Assembly: GCF_019039035.1 (NCBI RefSeq)
Contig: NZ_JAHNZT010000045.1
Coordinates: forward strand, 1-53,588
Direction of reading: 5' to 3'
DNA length: 53,588 bases
Source of the DNA: Citreicoccus inhibens
GTDB taxonomy: Bacteria > Myxococcota > Myxococcia > Myxococcales > Myxococcaceae
Shown here: piece by piece, positions 33,859 through 41,806 of the stretch
Layout of the letters: every line of letters begins with the position of its first letter
How positions within the stretch are numbered: position 1 is the first letter of the stretch
The notes under the pieces: generated by a model
Databases searched by the model: none
Told to the model about the DNA's origin: nothing
Seen by the model: only the letters and a program-made list of their open reading frames with translations
Made by a program: the position numbers and the translations under genes

Positions 33859-34188
33859 TCACTCAAGGCAGAGCTTGATCTGGTCCGCGTAATCGCTGCG
33901 CGGCGAGAGCAACGCCCACTGACATGTCTCGCCTTTCGCGCAGACGCCGTCGTCGCAGCGCCGATGGCAGCGGCGATCTCCCTCTTCTTTCTGGCATCCA
34001 GGGTTCCAGCCCCCTCCGTCGAGACCATAGGGCATACACTCCTGGCTGACATTGCAGCGCTCCCCAGGATCGGAGCACGCATCGTCAAACGAGCAAACCG
34101 CGAGGGAGGAAGACCGGACGCTGCTTTCGGAATCGTCGCACGCGGCGGAGAGAAACAGCACCAAAGGAGCAATCAAAGACAAGCGCAT
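33859..34188 (-). CDS. Small cysteine-rich lipoprotein
   Basis: 109 residues. I choose the ATG at 34188, because it puts MRLSLIAPLVLFLSAACDDSES at the N-terminus, a signal peptide ending in an SAAC lipobox. The longer frame from 34269 adds 27 residues without a signal. The mature part contains ten further cysteines spaced along about 90 residues (VCSFDDACSDPGERC, CHRRCDDGVC, ETCQW), suggesting a disulfide-knotted extracellular domain. This is a frequent myxobacterial type with no assigned function. Asp at +2 of the lipidated Cys would mean inner-membrane retention under E. coli rules, which may not apply here. Confidence 0.75.
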   Translation of the reverse strand: MRLSLIAPLVLFLSAACDDSESSVRSSSLAVCSFDDACSDPGERCNVSQECMPYGLDGGGWNPGCQKEEGDRRCHRRCDDGVCAKGETCQWALLSPRSDYADQIKLCLE

Positions 34189-34303
34189 GACAGGTCCCGG
34201 GAAGGCAGTGAGAGCACGGCATCGTACGCCCAGACCTGCTTCCTCCAACGAGGAATCAGGGTGAATCACCGGCAGAATGTGCGTCCAGCAACCTGTCTCA
34301 GAC

Positions 34304-35341
34304 TCATGAAACCGGATGAAACTTGACGCTGGACAACAGCGTCAATCCAGGCGCCTCCACGGGCACTCGGCCGCGGAGCGCGTCCAGCAGTGACCAGCCA
34401 TGATCCGCGAGTAGGACCACGCCTGCATCCGCCTCGGGCACGAATCCGAGGAACCCCACGAAGCCCCCCATCACGGACGAGCGCCAGAGCACCTCCCGGC
34501 CCTGCTGACGCGTCACCGTCCAGCCCAGGCTCCAGCGTGCACGCCCCGCCTCCACCCGAGGCGCCTGCGTTCGCTTCAGTGCTCGCACGACCTCGGGCGC
34601 GCCTCGCCCCAGGTGTGCATCGAGGAAACGCAGCACATCCCCCACCTGGGAGTGGACCGCCCCCGCGCCCGGGAGCGCTGGAAACGTCCAGCTGGGAACG
34701 GCCTTGCCTCGCGCGGTGTGGCCAGACATCGCTCGCGGCGCCTGCTCGTCCGTGATGCGGGTGGTGGTGTCACCCATGCCCAACGGCTTGAACACCAGGT
34801 CCCTCAACGCATGGCCGTAGTTCACACCCGCGCGCCGAGACAACGCATGCCCCAGGACGCCCATCCCGAGGAAGGACTCGGAATGGGGGCGCGGCGCGGG
34901 CCGCGAGGGCCGGTAGCTCCGCAGGAACTCTCCGAAGAGTCCCGCCGAGTAGTGCCCGAAGGGGTCCTCCGGATTCTGCGGCGCCGCATCCAGGTTCGGC
35001 GGCAGGTGCGGCAGCCCGGACGTATGGGTCGCGAGCTGCTCCAGGGTGATCCGGCCCGCCGCCTCATCCACCAGGAGTCCCCGGGGAATCAACTCCGACA
35101 GCGGCGTGTCCAGCCGCAGCTCCCCCCGCTCCACCAGGACGGACAACAGCGCGGTGGTGAACACCTCGGTCAGCGCCCCCAGCGAGAACAGCGCGTCCGG
35201 CGCGGGCGGCGTGCCCTTCCCTCGAAGCCCCTCGACGACATGCGTCCCGCCAACCGTGAGCCCCACGCACAGGGACGCGTTGCGGTAGCCACGCAGGTAG
35301 CGGCGGGTCTCGGAGCGCAGCAACTCGGCGGGCGTCGACAT
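34304..35341 (-). CDS. Serine beta-lactamase/esterase-fold protein lacking the catalytic SxxK
   Basis: 345 residues with the overall pattern of the class C beta-lactamase / D-aminopeptidase family: a leading substrate-fold segment, LDTPLSELIP, ITLEQLATHTSGLP and FKPLGMGDTTTR. The position of the nucleophile motif reads FSLGALTEVFT, where active relatives have xxxGSxTKxFT. Ser is Ala and Lys is Glu. The downstream Y-x-N motif is also absent (PHSESFLGMGVLG), and no HxG triad is seen near VMGGFVGFLGFVPE. The fold is kept but catalysis by the usual mechanism is impossible. No signal peptide is visible, so it is probably cytoplasmic. It lies 27 nt after the PAS-AraC regulator on the same strand, so the two are likely one transcription unit. 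Confidence 0.85.
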   Translation of the reverse strand: MSTPAELLRSETRRYLRGYRNASLCVGLTVGGTHVVEGLRGKGTPPAPDALFSLGALTEVFTTALLSVLVERGELRLDTPLSELIPRGLLVDEAAGRITLEQLATHTSGLPHLPPNLDAAPQNPEDPFGHYSAGLFGEFLRSYRPSRPAPRPHSESFLGMGVLGHALSRRAGVNYGHALRDLVFKPLGMGDTTTRITDEQAPRAMSGHTARGKAVPSWTFPALPGAGAVHSQVGDVLRFLDAHLGRGAPEVVRALKRTQAPRVEAGRARWSLGWTVTRQQGREVLWRSSVMGGFVGFLGFVPEADAGVVLLADHGWSLLDALRGRVPVEAPGLTLLSSVKFHPVS

Positions 35342-35368
35342 GGGGCGAGGCTCATACCAGAAGCGGCG

Positions 35369-36154
35369 TCAGCGCACGCGCCCCGGCCCCGTACCGAAGA
35401 GCTGGCGGTACTGCCGCGGGCTCAACCCCGTCACCAGCTTGAACTGCCGCGACAGCGCGCTCTGGTCGCAGAACCCCACCGCCAGGGCAATCGCGGCGAT
35501 GGGCAGCCCAGGATCCAAGAGCAATCGCTCCGCCGCCGCGTCGATGCGCGTCTTCATGATGAACTGCCCCGCGGAGAGCTGGAAGATGCGCCGCATCCGC
35601 CGCTCGAACTGCGCCCCGGACATGCCCGCGCGCCGAGCCAGCCCGTCGATTCTCAGCCGCTCCCCATAGTGCGCCTGGAGGTAATCGATGGTCGCCGCGA
35701 AGCGCTCGTCCACCAGTCCAATGCGCCCCGGCTCGTGCACGTCCTTGGACAGGCACGCGAGCCCCAGGATGCGACCATCCCCGGCGAACAGCGGGACCTT
35801 GCTCGTCAGACACCACCCAGGCTTGCGGTTGTTGAAGAGCGTCAGGTCCAGGTTGTCCACCAGCGGACGGCCGGTCCGGAAGACGCGCTCGTCCTGTCGC
35901 ACGTATCGGTCCGCCATGTGTCGCGGAAACAGCTCGTGCGCCGTGCGCCCCACCGCCGCGGCCTTGCTGCGCAGACCGCAGCGCTCCGCGCACGCCTCGC
36001 TGATGCACACGTAGCGCCCTTGGATGTCCTTCACACTGAAGACGATGTCCGGGACCCGGTCGAACAACGCCTCCGCGAACAGCGGGTTCGCCACCCTCCC
36101 CATGAACTCCACCCGCCACTGCTCCAGCGCGTCGCGGGCTTTGGTCGTTTCCAT
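35369..36154 (-). CDS. AraC-family transcriptional regulator with N-terminal PAS domain
   Basis: 261 residues. The PAS domain (about 28-135) reads FDRVPDIVFSVKDIQGRYVC, then GRTAHELFPRHMADRY and LTSKVPLFAGDGRILGL. The AraC DNA-binding part (about 160-255) has two helix-turn-helix units: LARRAGMSGAQFERRMRRIF and IAAIALAVGFCDQSALSRQF followed by GLSPRQYR. The ATG at 36154 follows a GGGGA. The PAS may sense a small ligand or redox state. The gene is divergent from the collagenase gene, and repeated CCACGT motifs lie between them, so it may control that gene as well as its own operon. Function of the regulon is unknown. Confidence 0.88.
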   Translation of the reverse strand: METTKARDALEQWRVEFMGRVANPLFAEALFDRVPDIVFSVKDIQGRYVCISEACAERCGLRSKAAAVGRTAHELFPRHMADRYVRQDERVFRTGRPLVDNLDLTLFNNRKPGWCLTSKVPLFAGDGRILGLACLSKDVHEPGRIGLVDERFAATIDYLQAHYGERLRIDGLARRAGMSGAQFERRMRRIFQLSAGQFIMKTRIDAAAERLLLDPGLPIAAIALAVGFCDQSALSRQFKLVTGLSPRQYRQLFGTGPGRVR

Positions 36155-36287
36155 TCGTCCCCACGTAGCAAAGACACAAGAACGACAGACTCAGTCACGA
36201 ATACCTTGAACTCCACGTGAAACCCACGTCGGTGTCACGGGAGCCGCGAGACACCGAGCATTCCCCCTCGTGCCAGGAGTCCAAGCC
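36155..36287. promoter_or_regulatory. Divergent control region with CCACGT repeats
   Basis: Between the PAS-AraC gene (minus) and the collagenase (plus). CCACGT occurs at 36161-36166, 36213-36218 and 36224-36229. The last two are 11 bp apart in direct orientation, the geometry AraC proteins favour. AGGAG (36275-36279) is the ribosome binding site of the collagenase, 8 nt before its ATG at 36288. Confidence 0.5.
36275..36279 (+). promoter_or_regulatory. Ribosome binding site of the M9 collagenase
   Basis: AGGAG with 8-nt spacing to the ATG at 36288. It decides against the in-frame GTG at 36270, which would lie upstream of this site. Confidence 0.75.
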
Positions 36288-38519
36288 ATGCGCTGTCCCC
36301 CCGAGACCGGGCATCGTCACGCCCTGCTCCTCTCGTTGTGTCTCACCTTGACGGCCACCTCTGCCGCCGCGCTTCCCGGAGGTCCCGCCCCGGGACGAGC
36401 CGAGCGGGGCCACGGCGTGGAGCGCGCCGAGGCGCGCATCCGCACCGGCGACCGAAGCCCCAACGTGGCCCCGGAGCAACTCCGCCGCGAGCCCACGCCC
36501 AGCTCCGCGCGCCTGGGTCTGCTCGCGACGTGTGACACCGCCGCGTTCGCCTCCGCCAGCGGCAGCGCCCTGGTCACCCTGGTGAAGGGCTCCGCGGAAG
36601 ACTGCGTCAACTCGCTGTTCAACCTCACCGGCACGCTCGCCGGACAGGTGTTCATCGAGAGCAAGATGGTGGCCGTCGCCAACGCGCTCACCACGAGCGC
36701 GCAGCAGTACCCGGGCAACAACACCGGCAAGGCGCTCCAGCTCGTCCTGTTCCTGCGCGCCGGCTACTACGTGCAGTACTACAACTCGGACGCGGTGGGC
36801 GCCTACGGCACCGCGCTGCGCAATGCCATCCGCCCGGCGCTCAACGCCTTCGTCGCCAACAGCCACTTCGCGGATGTCAATGATGACCACGGCGCCGTGC
36901 TCAGTGAGTTCGTCATCCTCATCGACAGCGCGGGAGAGAACGCCCAGCACCTGAGCACCTTCCGAGGCATCCTGGATCGCTTCAACAGCACGGCCCTGCC
37001 CTACTGGTACATGCGCAGCGCCACCAACAACGTCTTCACCGGCTTGTTCCGCGGCCACTACCTCACGGACTTCGTCGCCGCGGTGCAGCGCGACTCCTCC
37101 ATCCTGGACTCCCTGGACAGCTTCGGTGTGCGCACGGACTCGCTCCTGGGCACGGACAACCAATACCTCACCGTCAACGCCGCCCGCGAGCTGTCGCGGT
37201 TCCTCCAGTATACCGGGGCGCTGCAAGACAAGACCCGCCCCAAGGTGAAGGCGCTCATCACCAATCACGCCATGACGGGCCCCACCGCGGGCGTCTGGGT
37301 GGGCGCCGCCGAGATGGCGGACTACTACGATGGCGCCAACTGCTCGTACTACGGCATCTGCAACTTCCGGGTCGCCCTGGAGCAGGCGGTGCTCCGCACG
37401 TCGTACAGCTGCGGCGCCACGCTGCGGCTGCGCGCCCAGGACATGACGTCGGATCAGCTCACGCAGAGCTGCACGGTGCTCGGCGCGCAGGAGGCGTACT
37501 TCCACGACAAGCTGAAGACGAACAAGGTGCCCGTGGCCAATGACGGCAACACGTCCTTGGAGATGGTCATCTTCGACAGCAGCCTGGACTACGAGACGTA
37601 CGCCGGCGCGCTCTTCGGCATCGATACCAACAACGGCGGCATGTATCTGGAAGGCGACCCGGCGGCCGCGGGCAACCAGGCCCGGTTCATCGCCTACGAG
37701 GCCGAGTGGGTGCGCCCCACGTTCAAGATCTGGAACCTGGAGCACGAGTACGTGCACTACCTCGACGGGCGCTTCGACATGATGGGCGACTTCGGCGCCA
37801 GCACCAGCCAGCCCACCATCTGGTGGGTCGAGGGCCTGGCCGAGTACATCTCCAAGAAGAACGACAACGCGGACGCGGTGCAGCTCGGCACGAGCAAGGC
37901 GTTCCAGCTCAGCCAGATCCTGCGCAACGACTACAACAGCGGCACGGAGCGCGTGTACTACTGGGGCTACCTGGGCGTGCGCTTCATGTTCGAGCGGCAC
38001 GCGAGCGAGGTCACCACGATGCTCGGCCAGTTCCGCGCGGGCAACTACACGACCTACCGCACGTACCTGGACGGACTGGGCACCTCGCACGACACCGAGT
38101 TCCACCAGTGGATCGACTGCGTCTCCACCGCGGCGGATCCCAGCACGTGCGCCACGCCGGGACCTGGGCCGGGCTCGGGCACGCCGTGCACGGACTCCAA
38201 CCCCATGGTGCTGGGCAATGGCTGCTACCGGGGCTCGCTGGCGTCCAGTGACGTCCTGTACTTCTACCTGTGGGTGCCGGCCGGCGCGCGCAACCTCCAC
38301 TTCCAGACGAGCGGCGGCACGGGCAACGCGGACCTCTACATCCGCGCCGTCACCTGGCCCACCACGACGACCTACGACTACCGCCCCTACCTGGCTGGCA
38401 ATGACGAGACGGTGGACATCCCCAGCCCCGCGGCCGGCAACTACTTCCACGTCATGCTCAAGGCGCGCGCGCCCTACGCCGGCGTGAAGCTGGAGGCGCG
38501 GTTCGATCCCGCCCCGTGA
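36288..38519 (+). CDS. Secreted M9-family collagenase-like metalloprotease with PPC domain
   Basis: 743 residues from the ATG at 36288. Signal peptide: HRHALLLSLCLTLTATSAAA. The catalytic gluzincin motif is HEYVH (His486, Glu487, His490), with a third ligand Glu515 in WWVEGLAEY, the arrangement of bacterial peptidase M9 (microbial collagenase). The C-terminal about 110 residues (from GTPCTDSNPMVLGNGCYRGS, with LYFYLWVPAGARNLHF) look like a pre-peptidase C-terminal domain used for substrate binding or secretion. A Gly/Pro linker (PGPGPGSGTP) joins them. It likely degrades extracellular protein during predation or scavenging. It is the last gene before a strong hairpin terminator and shares its upstream region with the PAS-AraC gene. 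Confidence 0.92.
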   Translation: MRCPPETGHRHALLLSLCLTLTATSAAALPGGPAPGRAERGHGVERAEARIRTGDRSPNVAPEQLRREPTPSSARLGLLATCDTAAFASASGSALVTLVKGSAEDCVNSLFNLTGTLAGQVFIESKMVAVANALTTSAQQYPGNNTGKALQLVLFLRAGYYVQYYNSDAVGAYGTALRNAIRPALNAFVANSHFADVNDDHGAVLSEFVILIDSAGENAQHLSTFRGILDRFNSTALPYWYMRSATNNVFTGLFRGHYLTDFVAAVQRDSSILDSLDSFGVRTDSLLGTDNQYLTVNAARELSRFLQYTGALQDKTRPKVKALITNHAMTGPTAGVWVGAAEMADYYDGANCSYYGICNFRVALEQAVLRTSYSCGATLRLRAQDMTSDQLTQSCTVLGAQEAYFHDKLKTNKVPVANDGNTSLEMVIFDSSLDYETYAGALFGIDTNNGGMYLEGDPAAAGNQARFIAYEAEWVRPTFKIWNLEHEYVHYLDGRFDMMGDFGASTSQPTIWWVEGLAEYISKKNDNADAVQLGTSKAFQLSQILRNDYNSGTERVYYWGYLGVRFMFERHASEVTTMLGQFRAGNYTTYRTYLDGLGTSHDTEFHQWIDCVSTAADPSTCATPGPGPGSGTPCTDSNPMVLGNGCYRGSLASSDVLYFYLWVPAGARNLHFQTSGGTGNADLYIRAVTWPTTTTYDYRPYLAGNDETVDIPSPAAGNYFHVMLKARAPYAGVKLEARFDPAP

Positions 38520-38534
38520 CGAAACGATGACCGA

Positions 38535-38575
38535 ACCACGGAGCGCGACAGGCCAACGCGCCGGCGCTCCGTGGT
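38535..38575 (+). terminator. Terminator of the collagenase gene
   Basis: A perfect 12-bp stem, ACCACGGAGCGC (38535-38546) with GCGCTCCGTGGT (38564-38575), and a 17-nt loop, 15 nt after the stop codon. There is no uridine tract, as is common in GC-rich genomes. Confidence 0.7.
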
Positions 38576-38600
38576 CCCCTGTCAGCCTCCACATCCCCAC

Positions 38601-38605
38601 GGAGG
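38601..38605 (+). promoter_or_regulatory. Ribosome binding site deciding the ExbD start
   Basis: GGAGG directly abuts a TTG at 38606 and is 6 nt before GTG at 38612. The spacing favours GTG. Confidence 0.7.
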
Positions 38606-38611
38606 TTGAAC

Positions 38612-39052
38612 GTGAGAGCGCCCGTCGTTGCCCGCCGCGGCAAGATCACCGTCGTCAAACCCGCCTCGGACATGCGGTCCGACATCAACATCACGCCGCT
38701 CGTGGACGTGGTGCTGGTGCTGCTCATCATCTTCATGGTGATGACGCCCCTCATGACTCAAACGCTGTCACTGCAGCTGCCCGTCCCGGATGACTCCGCC
38801 TCGACCGCCGAGCTGGCACCCGGCGTCGTGCGCCTCGCGGCGGACGGGGCGTTGCGCCTCGAAGGCGAACCCCTCCGCGGCGAGGACTGCGTGCCGCGCC
38901 TCCGCGCGTTCCTCGCGGCCCGGCCTGAAGGGCAGCGCGGCCTGCTCTTCGAGCCGGATCCACGCGCCCCCTACTCGCGGCTCGTCTCCGCGCTCGATGG
39001 CGCGCGGCGCGCGGGCGCCGAGGCCCTGGGCCTCTCGGTCGACGCGCCGTAA
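38612..39052 (+). CDS. Orphan ExbD/TolR-family protein
   Basis: 146 residues starting at GTG 38612. One transmembrane helix: LVDVVLVLLIIFMVMTPLM, preceded by the family hallmark SDINITPLVD with the conserved Asp in the membrane (LVDVVLVLL). This is followed by a periplasmic domain of about 95 residues (LPVPDDSASTAELAPG). ExbD/TolR proteins normally work with an ExbB/TolQ partner as proton-driven motors for TonB, Tol-Pal or AglQRS-like systems. None is encoded in this window. Start choice: GGAGG at 38601-38605. A hairpin follows the gene. Confidence 0.88.
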   Translation: MRAPVVARRGKITVVKPASDMRSDINITPLVDVVLVLLIIFMVMTPLMTQTLSLQLPVPDDSASTAELAPGVVRLAADGALRLEGEPLRGEDCVPRLRAFLAARPEGQRGLLFEPDPRAPYSRLVSALDGARRAGAEALGLSVDAP

Positions 39053-39061
39053 TCCAAGCGG

Positions 39062-39089
39062 GCCCTCGGGCGGGCGCCCCTCCGAGGGC
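39062..39089 (+). terminator. Hairpin downstream of ExbD gene
   Basis: GCCCTCGG (39062-39069) pairs with CCGAGGGC (39082-39089), with the self-complementary GGGCGCCC in the loop. It begins 10 nt after the TAA. Confidence 0.5.
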
Positions 39090-39235
39090 TCGCGGCACGT
39101 GCAGCCCCTGTCGCCTCCCCGGGCCGGAAGGCGGCGGACCACCGCGCCGCCCGCGAGGCCGGCTGCGATGCCTCCGGCCCCGGCCCATGCACATCGTCTC
39201 GGGACACTGGATGCACGTTGAGGAAGGAGCTCTCC

Positions 39236-40210
39236 ATGGCCCAGGCCATTCCCGATACGATGAAGGCCGCCGCGCTCGACAAGTTTGGCGGCCCCGAGGT
39301 CATTGGCATCAAGACCGTGAAGGTCCCGAGCTGCGGCGACGATGAGATCCTCCTCCGCGTCGATGCCGCGGGCATTGGCGCGTGGGACGCATGGGAGGTC
39401 GGCGGCGGACTCGCCGACATGATCGAGGGCGGCCCGCGCTTCCCCTATGTCCCGGGCAGCGATGGCGCGGGCGAAGTGGTCGCCGTGGGCAAGAACGTGA
39501 AGAACTTCAAGGTGGGCGACCGCGCCTACGGCTTCGCGTTCGGCAGCCCCAAGGGTGGCTTCTACGCGGAGTTCACCGCCGTGAAGGCCGAGAACGCCGC
39601 GCGCGTTCCCCAGGGCCTGTCCATCCAGCAGGCGGCCACGCTGGCGGCGGATGGCATCACCGCCCTGCGCGGCCTGGAGGATCAACTCCAGCTCAAGTCC
39701 GGTCAGCGGTTGCTCATCTTCGGAGCCAGCGGCGGCCTGGGGCACATCGCGCTCCAGCTCGCGCGCCGACTGGGCGCCAAGGTGCTGGCCGTCGCCTCGG
39801 GAGAGGATGGCGTGGCGCTGGTGCGGCGCCTCGGCGCCGATGCCGCGGTGGACGGCCGGAGCGGTGACGTGGAGAAGGCCTGCCGCGAGTTCGCGCCGGA
39901 CGGCCTGGACGCGGCGCTCGTGCTGGCGAACCGCGGCGCTTGCGAGGCCGCGCTGAAGCTTGTCCGCAAGGGGGGCCGCATCGCGTACCCCAACGGAGTG
40001 GAGCCCGCGCCCAAGGGCCCCGCGGGCGTCAAGACGATGGCGTATGACGGGCTCCCAGGGGCCGACGTCCTCCAGCGCCTCAACGCGTTGATCGAAGCCG
40101 GCCCGTTCCACCTGGAAGTCGGCCAGACCTACCCCATGGCGGAGGCCGCCAAGGCCCAGCAGGACGTGGCCCGGCACCACCTGGGCAAGCTCGCGCTGCG
40201 GATCCACTGA
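39236..40210 (+). CDS. NADPH:quinone reductase-like MDR oxidoreductase
   Basis: 324 residues. Start ATG 39236 (MAQAIPDTMKAAALDKFGG), preceded by AAGGAG. The upstream TTG at 39218 is less likely. N-terminal GroES-like fold: MKAAALDKFGGPEV, GSDGAGEVVAVGKNV, KVGDRAYG. Rossmann domain with cofactor loop IFGASGGLGHIALQLARRLG. No zinc-site cysteines or structural Cys lobe are present, so this belongs to the zinc-free quinone oxidoreductase branch. It probably reduces a quinone or an enone using NADPH. There is no visible link to the NRPS genes. A clean hairpin terminator follows. Confidence 0.9.
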   Translation: MAQAIPDTMKAAALDKFGGPEVIGIKTVKVPSCGDDEILLRVDAAGIGAWDAWEVGGGLADMIEGGPRFPYVPGSDGAGEVVAVGKNVKNFKVGDRAYGFAFGSPKGGFYAEFTAVKAENAARVPQGLSIQQAATLAADGITALRGLEDQLQLKSGQRLLIFGASGGLGHIALQLARRLGAKVLAVASGEDGVALVRRLGADAAVDGRSGDVEKACREFAPDGLDAALVLANRGACEAALKLVRKGGRIAYPNGVEPAPKGPAGVKTMAYDGLPGADVLQRLNALIEAGPFHLEVGQTYPMAEAAKAQQDVARHHLGKLALRIH

Positions 40211-40226
40211 CCCCCACGGCGCTCGC

Positions 40227-40252
40227 GGCCGCACGGTCCCCACCGTGCGGCC
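40227..40252 (+). terminator. Terminator of the oxidoreductase gene
   Basis: 11-bp perfect stem GGCCGCACGGT / ACCGTGCGGCC with a CCCC loop, 16 nt after the stop codon. Confidence 0.7.
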
Positions 40253-40381
40253 CGCGCCAGGTGTCGTGCCGAGCCCACCAATCCATTGAAGTTCAAATTT
40301 TCTTCACTGACTGGACTTCCCGATATCTCCTTCGGAATGATGCGGGCTCACCCGCCGAGCGCAGCAACTCGTCCGTCATCC

Positions 40382-40388
40382 GAGGGAG
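40382..40388 (+). promoter_or_regulatory. Ribosome binding site deciding the GDSL start
   Basis: GAGGGAG, 8 nt before GTG 40397. Upstream in-frame starts (TTG 40286, ATG 40337) have no such site. Confidence 0.6.
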
Positions 40389-40396
40389 CGACACCC

Positions 40397-41719
40397 GTGC
40401 CGCGTACGACCATCAAGAACCTGATCATCTTTGGCGACAGCATGTCGGATATCGGGACCAAGGCGCAGACCGGCATGGGTGGGTTCGCGGGGTTCTTCGG
40501 GCTCATGCAGGTCAATGAGCTGGGCCGGTTCAGCGATGGGAGGAATTGGACGGACTTCCTCTGGGAGTGGGCGGGAGGAACCTCGATGTTCCGCGCCGCC
40601 CAGGTGCGCTTCGAGATCCCCGACGAGCCGCCGCCGAAGCCCGCCCTGCCGCCGACCTCTCCGCTCATCGAGAGCCGGGCCGCCACCGTGGTCCACCGCT
40701 CGCTCACCGTGGACTCGGATCAGGACTCGGGGAGAGGGCTGACGGATCCATCGGATCCAAGCTCTGGCTCCGGTCGTGCCTTCACGTATGTGAACTACGC
40801 GGAGGGCGGCGCGATGGGGGCCTCGGATCGCTCGAAGATCGGCTGCGGCACCTTCCGCGATCAGATCAACCGCTTCACGACCCAGGTCCGCGCGCGTCCG
40901 CTCCACGGTGAGACGCTGTTCATCATCTGGTTCGGGCTGAACGACCTGGTGACGAACAATCGCGACCCGGACACCATGTCCAAGGTCGTCAATGAGATGT
41001 TCCGGCACATGCGCACCCTGCGGGTTCTCGCAGGAGGGACCGCGCACTTCCTGCTGATCAACCTGCCGGACCCCTCGGACGCCGTGCGCTTCGTCAATCT
41101 TCCGCGCGAGGACCCCAAGAAGGTCCGCTACACGTCCGGCGCCACGGTGTTCAATGCCTATCTGGCGGCGGCCGTCGCGCTGGGGTACGCGCCGGAGGAG
41201 CCCGATGACAAACGACTCGTCGTCGGCCTCGTGGACATGTTCAACATCCTCAAGGCCGTCACGAGGAGTCCCGCGCGCATGGCGGAGAACCACCTCCGGC
41301 CTGGAGCGCAGTCCAACCTGCCTGCGCTCCGCTACCCCACCATCGGGCCCCTGCCGTCCTATCCCCCGCTGCCGCCACCACCGGGCGGAATGTTCCGGAT
41401 CCCGCCGCCCCCTTCGTCGCCATCCCGCCGCTCGGGCGGCTTCCGCCCGCATCCGCCCTCGGGTCCACCGCCCTCCAGTTCCAGCTCCAGTTCCAGCTCG
41501 AGTACCAGCTCCAGCTCCATGATGGCGCTGCCTCGCGTGCCGCCCATCTCCGGTCCGCCACCGCCCACCCCCATCGCGACGAGCGACCTGGCGCACCCGA
41601 CCGAGGCGGTCTATCGGGTCATGGCGCGGTACATCGCGCGAAGCATCGTCACGCGCTTCGAGATCGGCTCCCTGGCGCGTCACTATGAGTGCCGCGGGGT
41701 TCGCGCGGATCCGCACTGA
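40397..41719 (+). CDS. SGNH/GDSL-family hydrolase with Pro/Ser-rich linker
   Basis: 440 residues from GTG 40397. Block I is IIFGDSMSDIG (nucleophile Ser15), block III GLNDL, and the C-terminal Asp-His motif is DLAHPTEAVYRVM. Between them, residues 315-395 are a low-complexity stretch of Pro, Ser and Arg (PPPPGGMFR, a run of about ten Ser, PPISGPPPPTP), encoded by imperfect repeats of CCAGCT/CCAGTT at about 41470-41520. The catalytic His is thus separated from the core by a disordered tail, which is unusual. I see no signal peptide with this start. If the upstream starts were used, the extra N-terminus would still not be a typical leader. Esterase or lipase activity is likely, substrate unknown. 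Confidence 0.85.
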   Translation: MPRTTIKNLIIFGDSMSDIGTKAQTGMGGFAGFFGLMQVNELGRFSDGRNWTDFLWEWAGGTSMFRAAQVRFEIPDEPPPKPALPPTSPLIESRAATVVHRSLTVDSDQDSGRGLTDPSDPSSGSGRAFTYVNYAEGGAMGASDRSKIGCGTFRDQINRFTTQVRARPLHGETLFIIWFGLNDLVTNNRDPDTMSKVVNEMFRHMRTLRVLAGGTAHFLLINLPDPSDAVRFVNLPREDPKKVRYTSGATVFNAYLAAAVALGYAPEEPDDKRLVVGLVDMFNILKAVTRSPARMAENHLRPGAQSNLPALRYPTIGPLPSYPPLPPPPGGMFRIPPPPSSPSRRSGGFRPHPPSGPPPSSSSSSSSSSTSSSSMMALPRVPPISGPPPPTPIATSDLAHPTEAVYRVMARYIARSIVTRFEIGSLARHYECRGVRADPH

Positions 41720-41742
41720 GCACCCGCAGACGAACCAAGTCC

Positions 41743-41785
41743 CGCCGTGGGCCGCGCGAGGGGGGAAATCGCGCGACCCACGGCG
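41743..41785. terminator. Bidirectional terminator between convergent genes
   Basis: A 17-nt arm (41743-41759) pairs with 41769-41785 with one mismatch and a 9-nt loop (GGGGGGAAA). It lies between the 3' ends of the GDSL gene (plus) and the DUF1036-like gene (minus). Confidence 0.75.
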
Positions 41786-41806
41786 AGCACAGTGCGCTCC
41801 CTCGCC

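Noticed and set aside
36195..38600. An 801-codon minus-strand frame.
   Set aside because: It is antisense to the collagenase gene, whose HEYVH motif, signal peptide and ribosome site are clear.
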